In this document: positions 17,611-26,981 of the stretch, piece by piece
Position numbering within the stretch: the first letter of the stretch is position 1
Layout of the letters: every line of letters starts with the position of its first letter
From: Lachnospiraceae bacterium
Lineage (GTDB): Bacteria; Bacillota; Clostridia; Lachnospirales; Lachnospiraceae
Direction of reading: 5' to 3'
DNA: 57,152 nucleotides
Assembly: GCA_016284355.1 (NCBI GenBank)
Contig: JAEEOQ010000113.1
Location: forward strand, 1-57,152
Notes under the pieces: model-generated
Database searches by the model: none
Told to the model about the DNA's origin: nothing
What the model saw: only the letters and a program-made list of their open reading frames with translations
Translations under genes and position numbers: made by a program

Positions 17611-18738
17611 TTATATTTCAACAAGCTCATACTGTCTTGTTCCGATACCTATCTCTTCTGCATGAGCAAGGCAGTCTCTCCAGTCGGTATTCGGGTGTAC
17701 CATATAAAAATGGTCATGGCCTTCGTGGTCTTCGTGATGATGGCCTTCCTTTACCGCATCGTCAAGCTGGCTTCCCGCTATCGCTTCCTGCGCATTTGCA
17801 AGATCGGCGCACGCCTGATCAAGAGCCACAGGGTCAAAGCTTGCAAGCATTCCCACATCAGGTATGATAGGAATGTCGTTTTCACTGTGGCAATCACAGT
17901 TTGGTGATACATCGCAGATAAGGGAAATGTGGAAACAAGGTCTGTCTTTAACAACCGCATAGGAATATTCTGCTATCTTATAGTTAAGCATTTTCCCTGA
18001 TACGTAATTTTTCTGGTGAATTGCATCTTTAGGACATACCGCAAGGCATCTGCCGCAGCCAACGCACTTGCTGTGATCTATGGTAGCCTTTCCGTTTTTT
18101 ATAACAGGAGCCTCATGAGCACATATGCGGTAGCAGCTGCCGCAGCCTACACAAAGACTCTGCTTTACGCTTGGCTTTCCGTCGCAATGCTGCTCCATCT
18201 TACCTGCTCTTGAGCCGCACCCCATACCTATATTTTTAAGGGCGCCGCCAAAGCCTGCTTCCTCATGTCCTTTGAAATGAGAAAGGGAAATAAAAACATC
18301 GGCATCCATTATAGCCTGACCGATCTTTGCCTCTTTTACGTACTCGAGGTTGATAGGCACATTTGCTTCATCTGTTCCCTTAAGACCGTCTGCTATGATA
18401 ACGTGACACCCTGTCTGAAACGGGTTAAATCCGTTAAGATACGCTGTCTCCATGTGGTCGATGGCATTTTTTCTGCTTCCCACGTAAAGCGTATTGCAGT
18501 CTGTAAGGAAAGGCTTGCCTCCAAGCTCTTTAACGTAGTCCGCCACTACTTTTGCATAGTTCGGGCGAAGGAAAGCAAGGTTTCCAAGCTCGCCAAAGTG
18601 AAGCTTTATAGCTGCATATTTGTCAGTAAAATCAATATTCTCAAACCCTGCCTGTTTCATAAGCCTGTGGAGCTTTTGCGTAAGGTTTTCAGTATAGCTT
18701 GTCTTAAAACTTGTAAAATAAACTTTTGATTTTTCCAT
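17611..18738 (-). CDS. DUF362 domain protein with two 4Fe-4S clusters
   Basis: A 375-residue cytoplasmic iron-sulfur protein. The N-terminal DUF362 domain (about 1-185) shows KLHFGELGN, TDCNTLYVG and the LSHFKGHEEAGFGGALKNIG signature. A GCGSRAGKMEQH segment follows, then two ferredoxin motifs CVGCGSCYRIC (about 197-207) and CVGCGRCLAVC (about 226-236). A histidine-rich stretch near residue 340 (EGHHHEDHEGHDH) could bind metal. Members are thought to be redox or metallo-proteins without a settled reaction. Monocistronic or with the NUDIX gene. Confidence 0.88.
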   Translation of the reverse strand: MEKSKVYFTSFKTSYTENLTQKLHRLMKQAGFENIDFTDKYAAIKLHFGELGNLAFLRPNYAKVVADYVKELGGKPFLTDCNTLYVGSRKNAIDHMETAYLNGFNPFQTGCHVIIADGLKGTDEANVPINLEYVKEAKIGQAIMDADVFISLSHFKGHEEAGFGGALKNIGMGCGSRAGKMEQHCDGKPSVKQSLCVGCGSCYRICAHEAPVIKNGKATIDHSKCVGCGRCLAVCPKDAIHQKNYVSGKMLNYKIAEYSYAVVKDRPCFHISLICDVSPNCDCHSENDIPIIPDVGMLASFDPVALDQACADLANAQEAIAGSQLDDAVKEGHHHEDHEGHDHFYMVHPNTDWRDCLAHAEEIGIGTRQYELVEI

Positions 18739-18784
18739 AATCTTAGCTTAATCCTCCTTTTATGATCCCTAATACCTGATATCT

Positions 18785-18985
18785 TTACATTTCAAGGAAG
18801 CCCTTAAGATCTTCCACAAGATCTTCAACGTCCATTCCGTGCACATCGGCTGCCTGCTCTAAAGTCTCAGTATGAGAAGACGGACAGCCAACGCAGTGCA
18901 TCCCCATCTCTGTAAGTATTCCTGCTGCCTGAGGGAATGTACGCAAAAGCTCTCCCATCTGTGTATCTTTTGTTATTCTAAACAT
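18785..18985 (-). CDS. DUF1858 domain protein
   Basis: A 66-residue DUF1858 protein. The ITKDTQMGELLRTFPQAAGIL start and the MHCVGCPSSHTETLEQAA motif with its CxxC are diagnostic of this small helical family, which occurs alone or fused to redox proteins; function unknown, possibly Fe-S or thiol related. I chose the ATG at 18983-18985 because GAGG lies seven bases upstream; the longer reading frame upstream has no coding character. It lies just before the DUF362 gene on the same strand. Confidence 0.85.
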   Translation of the reverse strand: MFRITKDTQMGELLRTFPQAAGILTEMGMHCVGCPSSHTETLEQAADVHGMDVEDLVEDLKGFLEM

Positions 18986-19063
18986 AGTTGTACCTCGTTT
19001 TTCGCATTTGAGGGTATTATAGCACATTTTTCCTACAAATGAAAGAAAGACCAGAATAGCACA

Positions 19064-19100
19064 AGGGGACAGGGTCAGGTCAACATTTTGTAAGCAAATG
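19064..19100 (+). repeat. Degenerate half copy of a REP-like palindrome
   Basis: AGGGGACAGGGTCAGGTCAA continues into CATTTTGTAAGCAAATG. It matches the left arm of the complete palindrome 47 bases downstream with few changes, but lacks the right arm. Confidence 0.7.
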
Positions 19101-19111
19101 AGGGAGCGCAA

Positions 19112-19167
19112 GGGGACGGGGTCAGGTCAACATTTTGTAAACAAAATGTCAACCTGACCCCGTCCCC
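19112..19167. repeat. REP-like 56-bp palindrome
   Basis: Two 27-base arms, GGGGACGGGGTCAGGT... at 19112-19138 and its complement at 19141-19167, with an AA centre. Only two positions differ between arms (TCAA versus TTGA). The GC-rich GGGGACGGGG ends are unlike surrounding DNA. Elements of this style occur in many bacteria next to REP-associated Y1 transposases; none is seen in this window. Confidence 0.8.
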
Positions 19168-19193
19168 AGAAACACTCAACACTACACTATTCT

Positions 19194-21545
19194 CTATTCA
19201 AATATTTCGCCTAGCGCATCCTTCAGGTTTTCTGCTACGTCAAGTTCTTTAAGCCTTGCAATGAAAGCTTCCTCATTGCCTTCGTTTTCCACCAAGGCCC
19301 AGAATATCCTGTCCTTGCTTTCCATCTCTATCCAGGCTCTGTCAAGGAGTTTTATGACTTCTGCCTTTTTATCGTTTGTCGCTAAGGCGGCATCTTTTAT
19401 CTTTATGCTTATTTCTTCGCTGACAGATCTTTCTTCAATGATTATCTTTAGAATATGCCTTTCTTCATCATAATCCGTTTTTACACCTTTGCCGTTTGTT
19501 ATAAACTCAGATGCATCCAAAAGTCCGTACAGCCAAAGCTCATAGGATCTTTTTTTAGGGATAAGGGATAAATCTCCTCTTGCCGGTCCGATAACGATCT
19601 TGCACTCGCCCGAATCTTCCCTCTTCATAACGATGCGTGTCGTAACAAAGCTGCCTTTTTCGTATTCCGTGCTAATGCCGTCATCCTCATAAAGCTCATA
19701 TTCTCCGCTTTTACCTGCCCCAAAGAGTATACGCATATTCTTTGGATTAGCGGTTCCGTTTTCCTTATCTTCAAGAGATTCAGGGACAATGCCGCCGTCT
19801 TTTAAAAGTACAGGTATGTGCTCTATATCTCTGTAGATCTTTCTCTTTCTGCCCTCGCCGCTGTAAATATGACCGCTAAATATGTCATACCATTTTCCCG
19901 AAGGAATAAATGCACTTGTTTTTGCAAGCTTAAGCTGTTTATCTTCAGGCTCTGTAATATTGCATACAGCAAGAGAGCTTCCAAAGAAGTATTCATTTGA
20001 AACCTCAAAGGCTTCTCTCTTTTCAGGATACTCATAATACACAGGCCTGATAAAAGGAAGATCTTCGTTATGAGATTTTTCAAGCTCCGAATAAATATAA
20101 GGTATAAGTCTGTGACGAAGTCTTAAAAACTCTGCCATTATGGTATGGTAAGGCTCAGGAAGCGCCCATGGCTCTTTATTTACAAAAATGCTGTTATTTG
20201 AGTGTATTCGCATTACAGGCGAGAAGACACCAAACTGTATCCAGCGGATAAGCCTCTCGTTATCTTTATCTCCCAGCATATGGCCGCCTATATCATGACT
20301 CCACCATCCGTAGCCGATATTTGATGCGGTAGCTGTAAAATAAGGCTGATAAGCAAGGCTTCTCCATGTGGTTCTGGTATCTCCCGAAAAGCCCACAGGG
20401 TATCTGTGACTTCCGGGGCCTGCATATCTTGAAAAGATCATAGGTCTTTTTCCGCGATCTTCCATATCTTTGTAATGATAATGGTTTAGAAGGAACAGAG
20501 GGTCTACGGCTCCGTTTTCTCCCGTTCCCTGCTGCCAGTCTATCCACCAGAAAGCAACTCCCGCATCTTCGTACGGGTGAAGTACTTCTTCAAAATAAAC
20601 CTCGCGGAACTTTGGATCTGCCATATCAAACTCTACAGGTTCCTCGTTTTTATAATCAGCGCCATATCTTTTTGCAACCCTTTCGTACATCGACTCAAAA
20701 CCTCTTATGCCGTCTGCGGGGTGAAGGTTAAGTGTTGGTGCCAGGTTTCTTTTTTTAAGGGTTTTAAGAAAGCGCCTGTAATCAGGAAAGCACTCCTTAT
20801 CCCATGTGTAGCCTGTCCAGCCTGTTCCGTATTTTGAATCCACATTGGTAATATGCCAGTCCATATCGATAACCGCTACAGAAAGAGGTATCTGCTCTTT
20901 TTCAAAGTTGTCAAGAAGCTTTCCGTAGCTTTCTTCTGTATATCTGCAATATCTGCTCCACCAGTTGCCAAGGGCATAGCGCGGAACCATTGGATTTTTG
21001 CCGCAAAGGTGATAAAAAGCCTTTAATCCACCGTAAAAATCTTTTCCATATCCAAAAAAGTACAGATCCTTGCCCTCAGATGAAGGCATTATATATTCTC
21101 CGTTTTCAAAAACAGGACTCTTTGTATCGTCAAGCACCGCGTATCCGTTATGGCCAAATATTCCCGGTTCAAGTTCTGTAAATCCGTCGGTAAAATCAAG
21201 GGTTCTTGCGGTTCCAAACAAGTTTCTGTCTGAATTTCCGTATACCACGCTGTAGTGCCATACGGAATTTTCTTCCTTAAGGCTTATGGAAAGGCCAAGG
21301 GAAGAAAAGGACTTTTTGTCGTAGGTTAAGATGAGGGACTTTGTTTCTATAAAAAGATTTCCGTTTTCTTCATCCCTTGAAAGTATCTCACAGGTGCCTG
21401 CTTCTTTTGAAAAATCGCGGTTTACCACCGTTTTTGTTGGTCTGTCTTCAAAAACACCGTCTGCCTTGTATTCAAGACGGATAAGCCTGTCTGTAAGTAC
21501 CGTTATCCTGTAATCCTTACCCGTAAAAATATTCTTATCTTTCAT
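19194..21545 (-). CDS. Glycoside hydrolase family 31 enzyme
   Basis: A 783-residue GH31 enzyme without signal peptide, so cytoplasmic. N-terminal beta-sandwich (about 1-165), TIM barrel with SVAVIDMDWH (about 225), the nucleophile region FWWIDWQQG (Asp near 334, replacing the more usual WxDMNE), the acid/base region FSGDTRTTW (about 387) and SHDIGGHMLG, followed by C-terminal beta domains. GH31 includes alpha-glucosidases, alpha-xylosidases and related transferases; exact specificity cannot be read, but linkage to a MalEFG-like importer favours an alpha-glucoside or alpha-linked oligosaccharide. Starts after GGAGGA; follows the malG-like gene by 48 bases and is the last gene of the operon. 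Confidence 0.92.
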   Translation of the reverse strand: MKDKNIFTGKDYRITVLTDRLIRLEYKADGVFEDRPTKTVVNRDFSKEAGTCEILSRDEENGNLFIETKSLILTYDKKSFSSLGLSISLKEENSVWHYSVVYGNSDRNLFGTARTLDFTDGFTELEPGIFGHNGYAVLDDTKSPVFENGEYIMPSSEGKDLYFFGYGKDFYGGLKAFYHLCGKNPMVPRYALGNWWSRYCRYTEESYGKLLDNFEKEQIPLSVAVIDMDWHITNVDSKYGTGWTGYTWDKECFPDYRRFLKTLKKRNLAPTLNLHPADGIRGFESMYERVAKRYGADYKNEEPVEFDMADPKFREVYFEEVLHPYEDAGVAFWWIDWQQGTGENGAVDPLFLLNHYHYKDMEDRGKRPMIFSRYAGPGSHRYPVGFSGDTRTTWRSLAYQPYFTATASNIGYGWWSHDIGGHMLGDKDNERLIRWIQFGVFSPVMRIHSNNSIFVNKEPWALPEPYHTIMAEFLRLRHRLIPYIYSELEKSHNEDLPFIRPVYYEYPEKREAFEVSNEYFFGSSLAVCNITEPEDKQLKLAKTSAFIPSGKWYDIFSGHIYSGEGRKRKIYRDIEHIPVLLKDGGIVPESLEDKENGTANPKNMRILFGAGKSGEYELYEDDGISTEYEKGSFVTTRIVMKREDSGECKIVIGPARGDLSLIPKKRSYELWLYGLLDASEFITNGKGVKTDYDEERHILKIIIEERSVSEEISIKIKDAALATNDKKAEVIKLLDRAWIEMESKDRIFWALVENEGNEEAFIARLKELDVAENLKDALGEIFE

Positions 21546-21593
21546 TTCTTCCTCCGAAAGAGCAATTTATAATGTAAACCCGCAAAAGCCACT

Positions 21594-22844
21594 TTAGCCC
21601 TTAACAGCTCCCGAAAGTCCTTCAACATAAAAACGCTGCAGCCATACAAAAAGGATGACTATAGGAAGAGCCACAAGAACGGCTCCTGCCGCAAACTGCG
21701 TATAGTAGGTATCTATTCTTCTAAAATCGGTCATCCAGAAAAGACCTACCGCAACCGTGTATGAGCTTTGTTTGTCTCCAAAAAGCATACTTGGGAAGAT
21801 ATAATCCGACCAGGCCCCAAGGAAGCCGCCAAGAGCGATATAAACGATTATTGACTTAGAAAGCGGTAAAGTTATTTTTCTGAAGATCTGAAATCTTGAA
21901 GCTCCGTCTATGATAGCAGCTTCGTCAAGTGCCTTTGGAATCGTATCAAAAAATCCCTTAGTAACGTGATAACCCATGGCAGCACCTGCCGCGCCCACCA
22001 CTATAAGAGCAAGAAGCGACTGATTAAGTCCTAAGCCCTTTAAAATGTTGTAAACGGCAATAAGTGACATAAAGCCCGGAAACATACCGATTATCATAAG
22101 TATGTTCATAAATGTTTTTCTTCCAGTAAATCGGGTACGGCTAAGTATAAAGGCTGTCATAAGCACGATCATGGTGTTGAAAACGCATCCGCAGATGGCA
22201 ACTATAAATGTGTTAAGCCACCATCTTCCAAAAGGCAGCACGCTTTGATTTGAAAAAAGGTTTACAAAATTTTGAAGCGTAAAACCATGAGGTATAAAAT
22301 ATCCAACGTAATAGCCCTGCTCTGCGCGAAGTGAGGTTAGCACTATCCAAAGCACAGGAAAAAGCCAGATCACAGAAAGAATGGTAAGCAGAATATATCC
22401 TCTGTTTGTTCTTGTAACCTTCATAACGTTTATAAGCGTAAAATATGCTGCCACAAGCGTGATAAAGAAACCAACGCCAAGGTTTTTGCTAAGAAAGCTG
22501 TTAAAAAGTCCGGTGCTTTCAAGGATCTTCTTACTTGAAAAAAGAAGAAGCGTAACAAAAACCGTCTGAATTGCGGCTATGACCTGCCAGAGCCTTACAC
22601 CTTTTACGGAAGTCATAAAAAACAATACTACGGAAGCAACCGCAGATAAAGCCGTAAAGATAACCGCTCCAAAAAGGATAAAGTCTACGTATGAGCCCCC
22701 TCTTTTTAAAAGGGCACTTATCATGCTCACAGATGTTCCTTCTTTTGACGCATAAGGAGCAAAGATGGCAAGAAATGCGATCACAGCTCCCGCCATAGCT
22801 TTTAAGTAATGATCAAGGTTAAGTCCGATTATGGTCTTTTTCAT
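21594..22844 (-). CDS. Carbohydrate ABC transporter permease, MalG-like with extended N-terminus
   Basis: A 416-residue membrane protein. Residues about 160-416 are a normal MalG-type CUT1 permease with the ATPase-contact motif DEAAIIDGASRFQIFRKITLP and TM segments around it. Before it lies an extra region of about 150 residues with four hydrophobic stretches (about 15-32, 55-80, 85-103, 120-140), absent from standard 280-residue MalG. The gene overlaps the malF stop by one base and has GAGGAGGG in the end of malF as ribosome site. It would work with the MalF-like and MalE-like proteins and an ATPase encoded elsewhere. Confidence 0.9.
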   Translation of the reverse strand: MKKTIIGLNLDHYLKAMAGAVIAFLAIFAPYASKEGTSVSMISALLKRGGSYVDFILFGAVIFTALSAVASVVLFFMTSVKGVRLWQVIAAIQTVFVTLLLFSSKKILESTGLFNSFLSKNLGVGFFITLVAAYFTLINVMKVTRTNRGYILLTILSVIWLFPVLWIVLTSLRAEQGYYVGYFIPHGFTLQNFVNLFSNQSVLPFGRWWLNTFIVAICGCVFNTMIVLMTAFILSRTRFTGRKTFMNILMIIGMFPGFMSLIAVYNILKGLGLNQSLLALIVVGAAGAAMGYHVTKGFFDTIPKALDEAAIIDGASRFQIFRKITLPLSKSIIVYIALGGFLGAWSDYIFPSMLFGDKQSSYTVAVGLFWMTDFRRIDTYYTQFAAGAVLVALPIVILFVWLQRFYVEGLSGAVKG

Positions 22845-24229
22845 TATCTGAAGCCCTCCTCATTTTTCATAGACTGGGACCTGGAGAAAGTAATAAGCGT
22901 AAAGGCAGCGGATATCACAAAGATAATGATACCGATAGTGGCTGCAAGGTTGTAGTCGTTACTGTCTTTTGTAAGCTTATAAAGCCAGGTAACAAGAAGA
23001 TCCGTCTTTCCCGCACCCTTGAAATAATCAAGAGAATTTGGCGCTCCGCCTGTAAGGAAGTAGATCGCGTTAAAGTTGTTAAAGTTTCCTATAAGGTTTG
23101 AAATTAGGTAAGGCGTTGTAATAAAGAGCATGTACGGAAAGGTGATCTTTCTAAACATCGTAAAAGGTCCGGCTCCGTCTATCTTTGCGCTCTCATATAT
23201 CTCTCCCGGGATATTCATAAGAATACCGCTTACCATAAGCATGGTAACAGGAACACCTATCCAAAGATTGACAAGGATCACGCTGACTCTTGCCCATGTG
23301 GTATTGGTAAGAAAAGGAAGTGCCACATCGGTAAATCCCCATTTTTGAAGAAGTACGTTGAAAATACCGCGCTCACCAAGCATAGTAGCCACAAATTTTA
23401 ATGAGATAAATCCCGGGATCGCATATGTAATAACAAAGATCGTTCTCCAGAATTTCTTTAATTTAATACCCTTTGAATTAATAACTATTGCAAGGGCCAT
23501 TCCACCAAAATAGCAGGAAAATGTGGCGCATATACCCCAGATAAAAGTCCACCCAAGTACAGGCCAGAATGTAGCCGAAAGCCTGTCTGAAGATGAAAGC
23601 AGGGTAATAAAGTTTTTGATCGCTACCCAGGTAAAAAGATTTCCCGGCGGCTGGTGCTCAGAATCATAGTTGGTAAATGCCATAAGGATCATGTAGATAA
23701 GCGGCATTACCGTAAATATAAGGAGTCCTGACACCGGAACCGAAAGAAATAAAAAGTGGATATTTTTATTTGCAAGACTTTTAACATCTTCTATAAATGT
23801 AGGAACGTGCTTGCCCGCACTTTTTAGTGCTCTTGCACGCTCTCCCGAAAATATGGAAAAAACCCATATTGCTATAAAACAGGCTGTCACTACTGTGGCA
23901 ATAACACCAAACAGAAGGATCAGCATGGAATTGTCGCCCTGAACCGTCTCATATATTCCAATGGATTCATTAAATACCATGGACTGAGTACTTGTACCAA
24001 GTGTAGTAAGATCTGCAAGAAGTCTTACGCCCTTTGCCCCCATAAAGATAAAAAACAATACCTCAAGCCCCAAAAAAAGAAGACCTTTTACGATCTGGCC
24101 GTTTTTGATATTGGCAAGGCCGCAGATAATATACGAAAGTTTGGAGAAAATATCTCCCTTCGTAAATATAGTCAAAAAGTTCCTTTTTTTATAATCTTCC
24201 CCGGCTGTTGTTTTATTTAGCATTCGCAT
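22844..24229 (-). CDS. Carbohydrate ABC transporter permease, MalF-like
   Basis: A 461-residue CUT1 permease. The N-terminal part includes an amphipathic stretch and a hydrophobic GLLFLGLEVLFFIFMG segment as in Firmicutes MalF/GanP, a large extracytoplasmic loop around residues 90-115 and the core permease with IYESAKIDGAGPFTMFRKITFP as ATPase-contact loop. RBS GGAGG four bases before the first ATG (a second ATG two codons on is also possible). Preceded by a strong intercistronic hairpin after the malE-like gene. Confidence 0.93.
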   Translation of the reverse strand: MRMLNKTTAGEDYKKRNFLTIFTKGDIFSKLSYIICGLANIKNGQIVKGLLFLGLEVLFFIFMGAKGVRLLADLTTLGTSTQSMVFNESIGIYETVQGDNSMLILLFGVIATVVTACFIAIWVFSIFSGERARALKSAGKHVPTFIEDVKSLANKNIHFLFLSVPVSGLLIFTVMPLIYMILMAFTNYDSEHQPPGNLFTWVAIKNFITLLSSSDRLSATFWPVLGWTFIWGICATFSCYFGGMALAIVINSKGIKLKKFWRTIFVITYAIPGFISLKFVATMLGERGIFNVLLQKWGFTDVALPFLTNTTWARVSVILVNLWIGVPVTMLMVSGILMNIPGEIYESAKIDGAGPFTMFRKITFPYMLFITTPYLISNLIGNFNNFNAIYFLTGGAPNSLDYFKGAGKTDLLVTWLYKLTKDSNDYNLAATIGIIIFVISAAFTLITFSRSQSMKNEEGFR

Positions 24230-24254
24230 TTAGCCTCCAATACCCTTAAAATTT

Positions 24255-24285
24255 GCGAAGCTGTATGACAACCATACAGCTTCGC
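24255..24285 (-). terminator. Intercistronic hairpin between malE-like and malF-like genes
   Basis: A perfect 13-base-pair stem (GCGAAGCTGTATG/CATACAGCTTCGC, loop of five) followed on the minus strand by AAATTTTAAG. It probably stabilises the binding-protein message or partly terminates, giving more binding protein than permease. Confidence 0.7.
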
Positions 24286-24333
24286 ATGTAAGAAAAAGTA
24301 CAAATAATAGGACATCATTAATTAAGCAATATC

Positions 24334-25611
24334 TTATTCTGTTAATGTGCTTGTAACATTGCTTACAAGAAGATCAAGGCTTTCCTGAAGGTTTGCCTTT
24401 GTGATCTCACCGTAGTAGACGCCGTCACCAAAAGCTTTCATAGGATCCCAGTAGCTTCCCATCTGCGGAATACTTGGCTGGTTTGTAGCAAATGCTGCCT
24501 GATCGTTAAGAGCTGCGGCAACATAATCATTCTTGATCTCGTCACTTTCAGCAAGTGATTTAAGGATAGGCACATCACCCTCATTTACGAAACGGGTAAG
24601 TGCTGCGTCATGATTTGCAAAGTAAACAGCAAGCTGCTGTGCACATAATGGGAACTCAGTATTTGACTTAACTGCGATAGTCTTAAAGTCTACAAAGTTT
24701 GAAAGCTGCTTGTCAGCTCCGTCTATGTTGATGGTAGGAAGTGCAGTTGCGCCAAGCTTGTCGCCAAGAGCCTCTTTAAATTCAGGAGCGCTCCATGCAC
24801 CTGTAGTAATGGCACCAAGATTACCCTCTTTAAAAGCGCTTCCGCCAACACCGTCAGCATCTTCAAGATACTTAGGATTTGTAGCAAGGTCGATCATATA
24901 TGTACCTGCTGCAAAACCTTTGGCATCGTTAAATGTACAGTTTGCTGCATCTCTTCCGTCCCCGCCAAAGAGTGTACAGCCACTTGCAAAAAAGAAGCTT
25001 TCTGCGTACCAGGAGTTTGTCATCTGCGTACTGAAGTTCCACTTTCCATCTCCAAGGTCTTTAGCCATCATAGTCTCAAGGCTCTTAACCTCTTCCTCTG
25101 TAAAGAGATCTTTGTTGTAATACATAAAGTATGTATTTGGTGAGAACGGAACAGCATAATGAAGACCATCTATTGTAACTGCTGTAAGTGCGCTCTCAGG
25201 AAGATCTGCCTCGATGGTATCGTAATCTTTAACAAGCGGAAGAAGTAATCCCTTGTTAACCATATCAGCAACACCGCCGCTTGGTACATAGAAGATATCT
25301 GCTGCGATATCGGCATCTGTCTCAACCTGTGCAGGTGCCTCATCGATACCTACAACTGCGATCTCATATGTAATGTTGAACTCATCATGTATTTCATCGA
25401 AATCTTTAACCATTTTGTCTGTGTCTGCAATAGCCTCTTCCGGAACCCAGATCTTAAGTGTAACGTCCTGTGGGCCTTCTGCCTTTTCTGTTGTACTAGC
25501 AGTCTTTGTAGTGTCACTGCCGGTACTCTTATTTTCCTCTCCCTTAGATCCGCAGGCTGCAAGGGACATAACCATAGCAGCTGCAAGCAATAATGCTAAT
25601 AATTTTTTCAT
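24334..25611 (-). CDS. Sugar ABC transporter substrate-binding lipoprotein, MalE-like
   Basis: A 425-residue extracellular solute-binding protein of family 1. The signal peptide KKLLALLLAAAMVMSLAACGS ends in lipobox SLAAC. After a Ser/Thr-rich linker (about 22-50) the DVTLKIWVPEEA strand begins the first lobe; YAVPFSPNTYFMYYNKDLF and QMTNSWYAESFFFASG are typical maltose/maltodextrin-type segments. RBS GGAGG. First gene of malE-F-G-GH31; divergence from classic MalE leaves the ligand open (maltodextrin or another alpha-glucan oligomer). Confidence 0.93.
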   Translation of the reverse strand: MKKLLALLLAAAMVMSLAACGSKGEENKSTGSDTTKTASTTEKAEGPQDVTLKIWVPEEAIADTDKMVKDFDEIHDEFNITYEIAVVGIDEAPAQVETDADIAADIFYVPSGGVADMVNKGLLLPLVKDYDTIEADLPESALTAVTIDGLHYAVPFSPNTYFMYYNKDLFTEEEVKSLETMMAKDLGDGKWNFSTQMTNSWYAESFFFASGCTLFGGDGRDAANCTFNDAKGFAAGTYMIDLATNPKYLEDADGVGGSAFKEGNLGAITTGAWSAPEFKEALGDKLGATALPTINIDGADKQLSNFVDFKTIAVKSNTEFPLCAQQLAVYFANHDAALTRFVNEGDVPILKSLAESDEIKNDYVAAALNDQAAFATNQPSIPQMGSYWDPMKAFGDGVYYGEITKANLQESLDLLVSNVTSTLTE

Positions 25612-25684
25612 AAAGTATTCTACCTCCGTTTTAGTATACCTCCCCCTGATAAACAGTTTGGGTAAGTAAATAGACTTGCTTTAA

Positions 25685-25698
25685 GTTTAGCGCTTTAC
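25685..25698. promoter_or_regulatory. LacI-type operator-like site 1
   Basis: GTTTAGCGCTTTAC is a near palindrome centred on GCGC, about 75 bases before the malE-like start. It resembles the two other AAGCG/TTAAC sites near the LacI gene. Confidence 0.45.
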
Positions 25699-25762
25699 AA
25701 TACTAAAAGGCTAAGTTTAAGCACGTTTCGCGATTTGGTTTTAACTTTGCGCAAGTTATATT

Positions 25763-25777
25763 GGTTAACCGCTTTAC
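25763..25777 (-). promoter_or_regulatory. LacI-type operator-like site 2
   Basis: Read on the minus strand it is GTAAAGCGGTTAACC. It shares AAGCGRTTAACC with the site in front of the LacI gene, which suggests both are targets of that regulator. The 25612-25948 intergenic region otherwise holds an AT-rich promoter zone I cannot resolve with confidence. Confidence 0.5.
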
Positions 25778-25900
25778 TAAAAGATAACAAAATTTACCGG
25801 TTCTGTCAATAGAAAATTTACAATTCTTTCAAAAAATCTTTTGTTATCCCCTAATTGCTTGTGCAACATGCCCAAAAAATCAGGGTTATCGGCAACAAAA

Positions 25901-25928
25901 AAGAACCGTTAATCGATTAACGGTTCTT
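25901..25928. terminator. Terminator of the LacI-family gene
   Basis: A perfect palindrome AAGAACCGTTAA TCGA TTAACGGTTCTT, followed on the minus strand by TTTTTTG. Its centre (GTTAATCGATTAAC) also resembles a LacI-family operator, so a double role is possible. Confidence 0.75.
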
Positions 25929-25948
25929 AGTGTTTTGTATTTTTCAGG

Positions 25949-26959
25949 TTATCCTATCAGGTTCTTAACGGAATCTCTTTCTTTTATGCAGACAGGGAGC
26001 TTTTCGTTTACGAAAGTCTCCTCTTTGGTCTCGATCATGTTAAGAAGATATCTGCTTGCAAGTTCCGCTTTTTTTTCAAGGTCCTGCTCTACTGTAGTGA
26101 GCTTTGGAGTAATATAGGTTCCTTCGTTTATGTTATCAAAACCTATGACAGAAATATCATCAGGTACCTTAAAGCCGCACTGCTTTATACCTTCTATAAC
26201 GCCCATGGCAACTATATCTGACATGGCTGCTACTGCTGTGTAGCCCTTTCCTGAAAGAGCCACGTTCTGCCCTACTGCTATGGCATTATAGTAGATAGTG
26301 TCTGTCCTGAAGACATCTTCTAAAGAAAACTCTATCCCCGCCTCTACGCAGGCATCACTAAAGCCCTTAAAACGCTCTTTTACAACGTCACCTGTAGCAG
26401 GATCAGGGGATGCAAAGGCTATTTTTTTATGGCCTTTTCCTATAAGATATCTTGCGGTAAGGTATCCGCCGCGATAGTCATCTATCCCCACATTTACTAC
26501 ATTTTCATCGGTATAGGTATCAAGAAATACCACCGGGGCCTTAAGACCTTTCTTGATCTCTGATACATCAGACCCAAGCACACCGATAAATATGGCTCCG
26601 TCCACATTCCAGGCCGAAAGGAAAGGCAGGATGCTGTGAACATCCGGAACACATCTTAACATAAGATAATAGTCTCTGTTCCTTACATATCTTTCAAGGG
26701 CTGAAACCATATATACATAATAAGGGCTGATGGTAAATTCTTCCATAGAGCTGATATACGGGATCACAAGTCCGACTATATGGTTTTTGGTGCCCGCAAG
26801 GGACCTTGCCGCAACACTTGGCTGATAATTGTTCTCTTTGATTATCTTTTCTATCTTTTCTCTGGTCTCGTCAGATACCTTGTGATAGTTTTTGTTGATA
26901 ACGTTTGATACCGTAGCCGTACTGACTCCGGCCTGACTTGCTATATCCTTAAGATTCAT
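25949..26959 (-). CDS. LacI family transcriptional regulator
   Basis: A 336-residue LacI/GalR repressor. The N-terminal helix-turn-helix is LKDIASQAGVSTATVSNVIN with the hinge helix YQPSVAARSLAG (about 48-59), then the two-lobe sugar-binding core with GYLTARYLIGKGHKKIAF and the C-terminal PDDISVIGFDNIN. It lies directly upstream of the malE-F-G-GH31 genes in the same direction but is separated from them by a terminator and its own intergenic region; operator-like sites are found both in front of it and in front of malE, indicating autoregulation and control of the importer. Confidence 0.93.
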   Translation of the reverse strand: MNLKDIASQAGVSTATVSNVINKNYHKVSDETREKIEKIIKENNYQPSVAARSLAGTKNHIVGLVIPYISSMEEFTISPYYVYMVSALERYVRNRDYYLMLRCVPDVHSILPFLSAWNVDGAIFIGVLGSDVSEIKKGLKAPVVFLDTYTDENVVNVGIDDYRGGYLTARYLIGKGHKKIAFASPDPATGDVVKERFKGFSDACVEAGIEFSLEDVFRTDTIYYNAIAVGQNVALSGKGYTAVAAMSDIVAMGVIEGIKQCGFKVPDDISVIGFDNINEGTYITPKLTTVEQDLEKKAELASRYLLNMIETKEETFVNEKLPVCIKERDSVKNLIG

Positions 26960-26981
26960 TTTCTTTCCTTTTTTGTGATAT

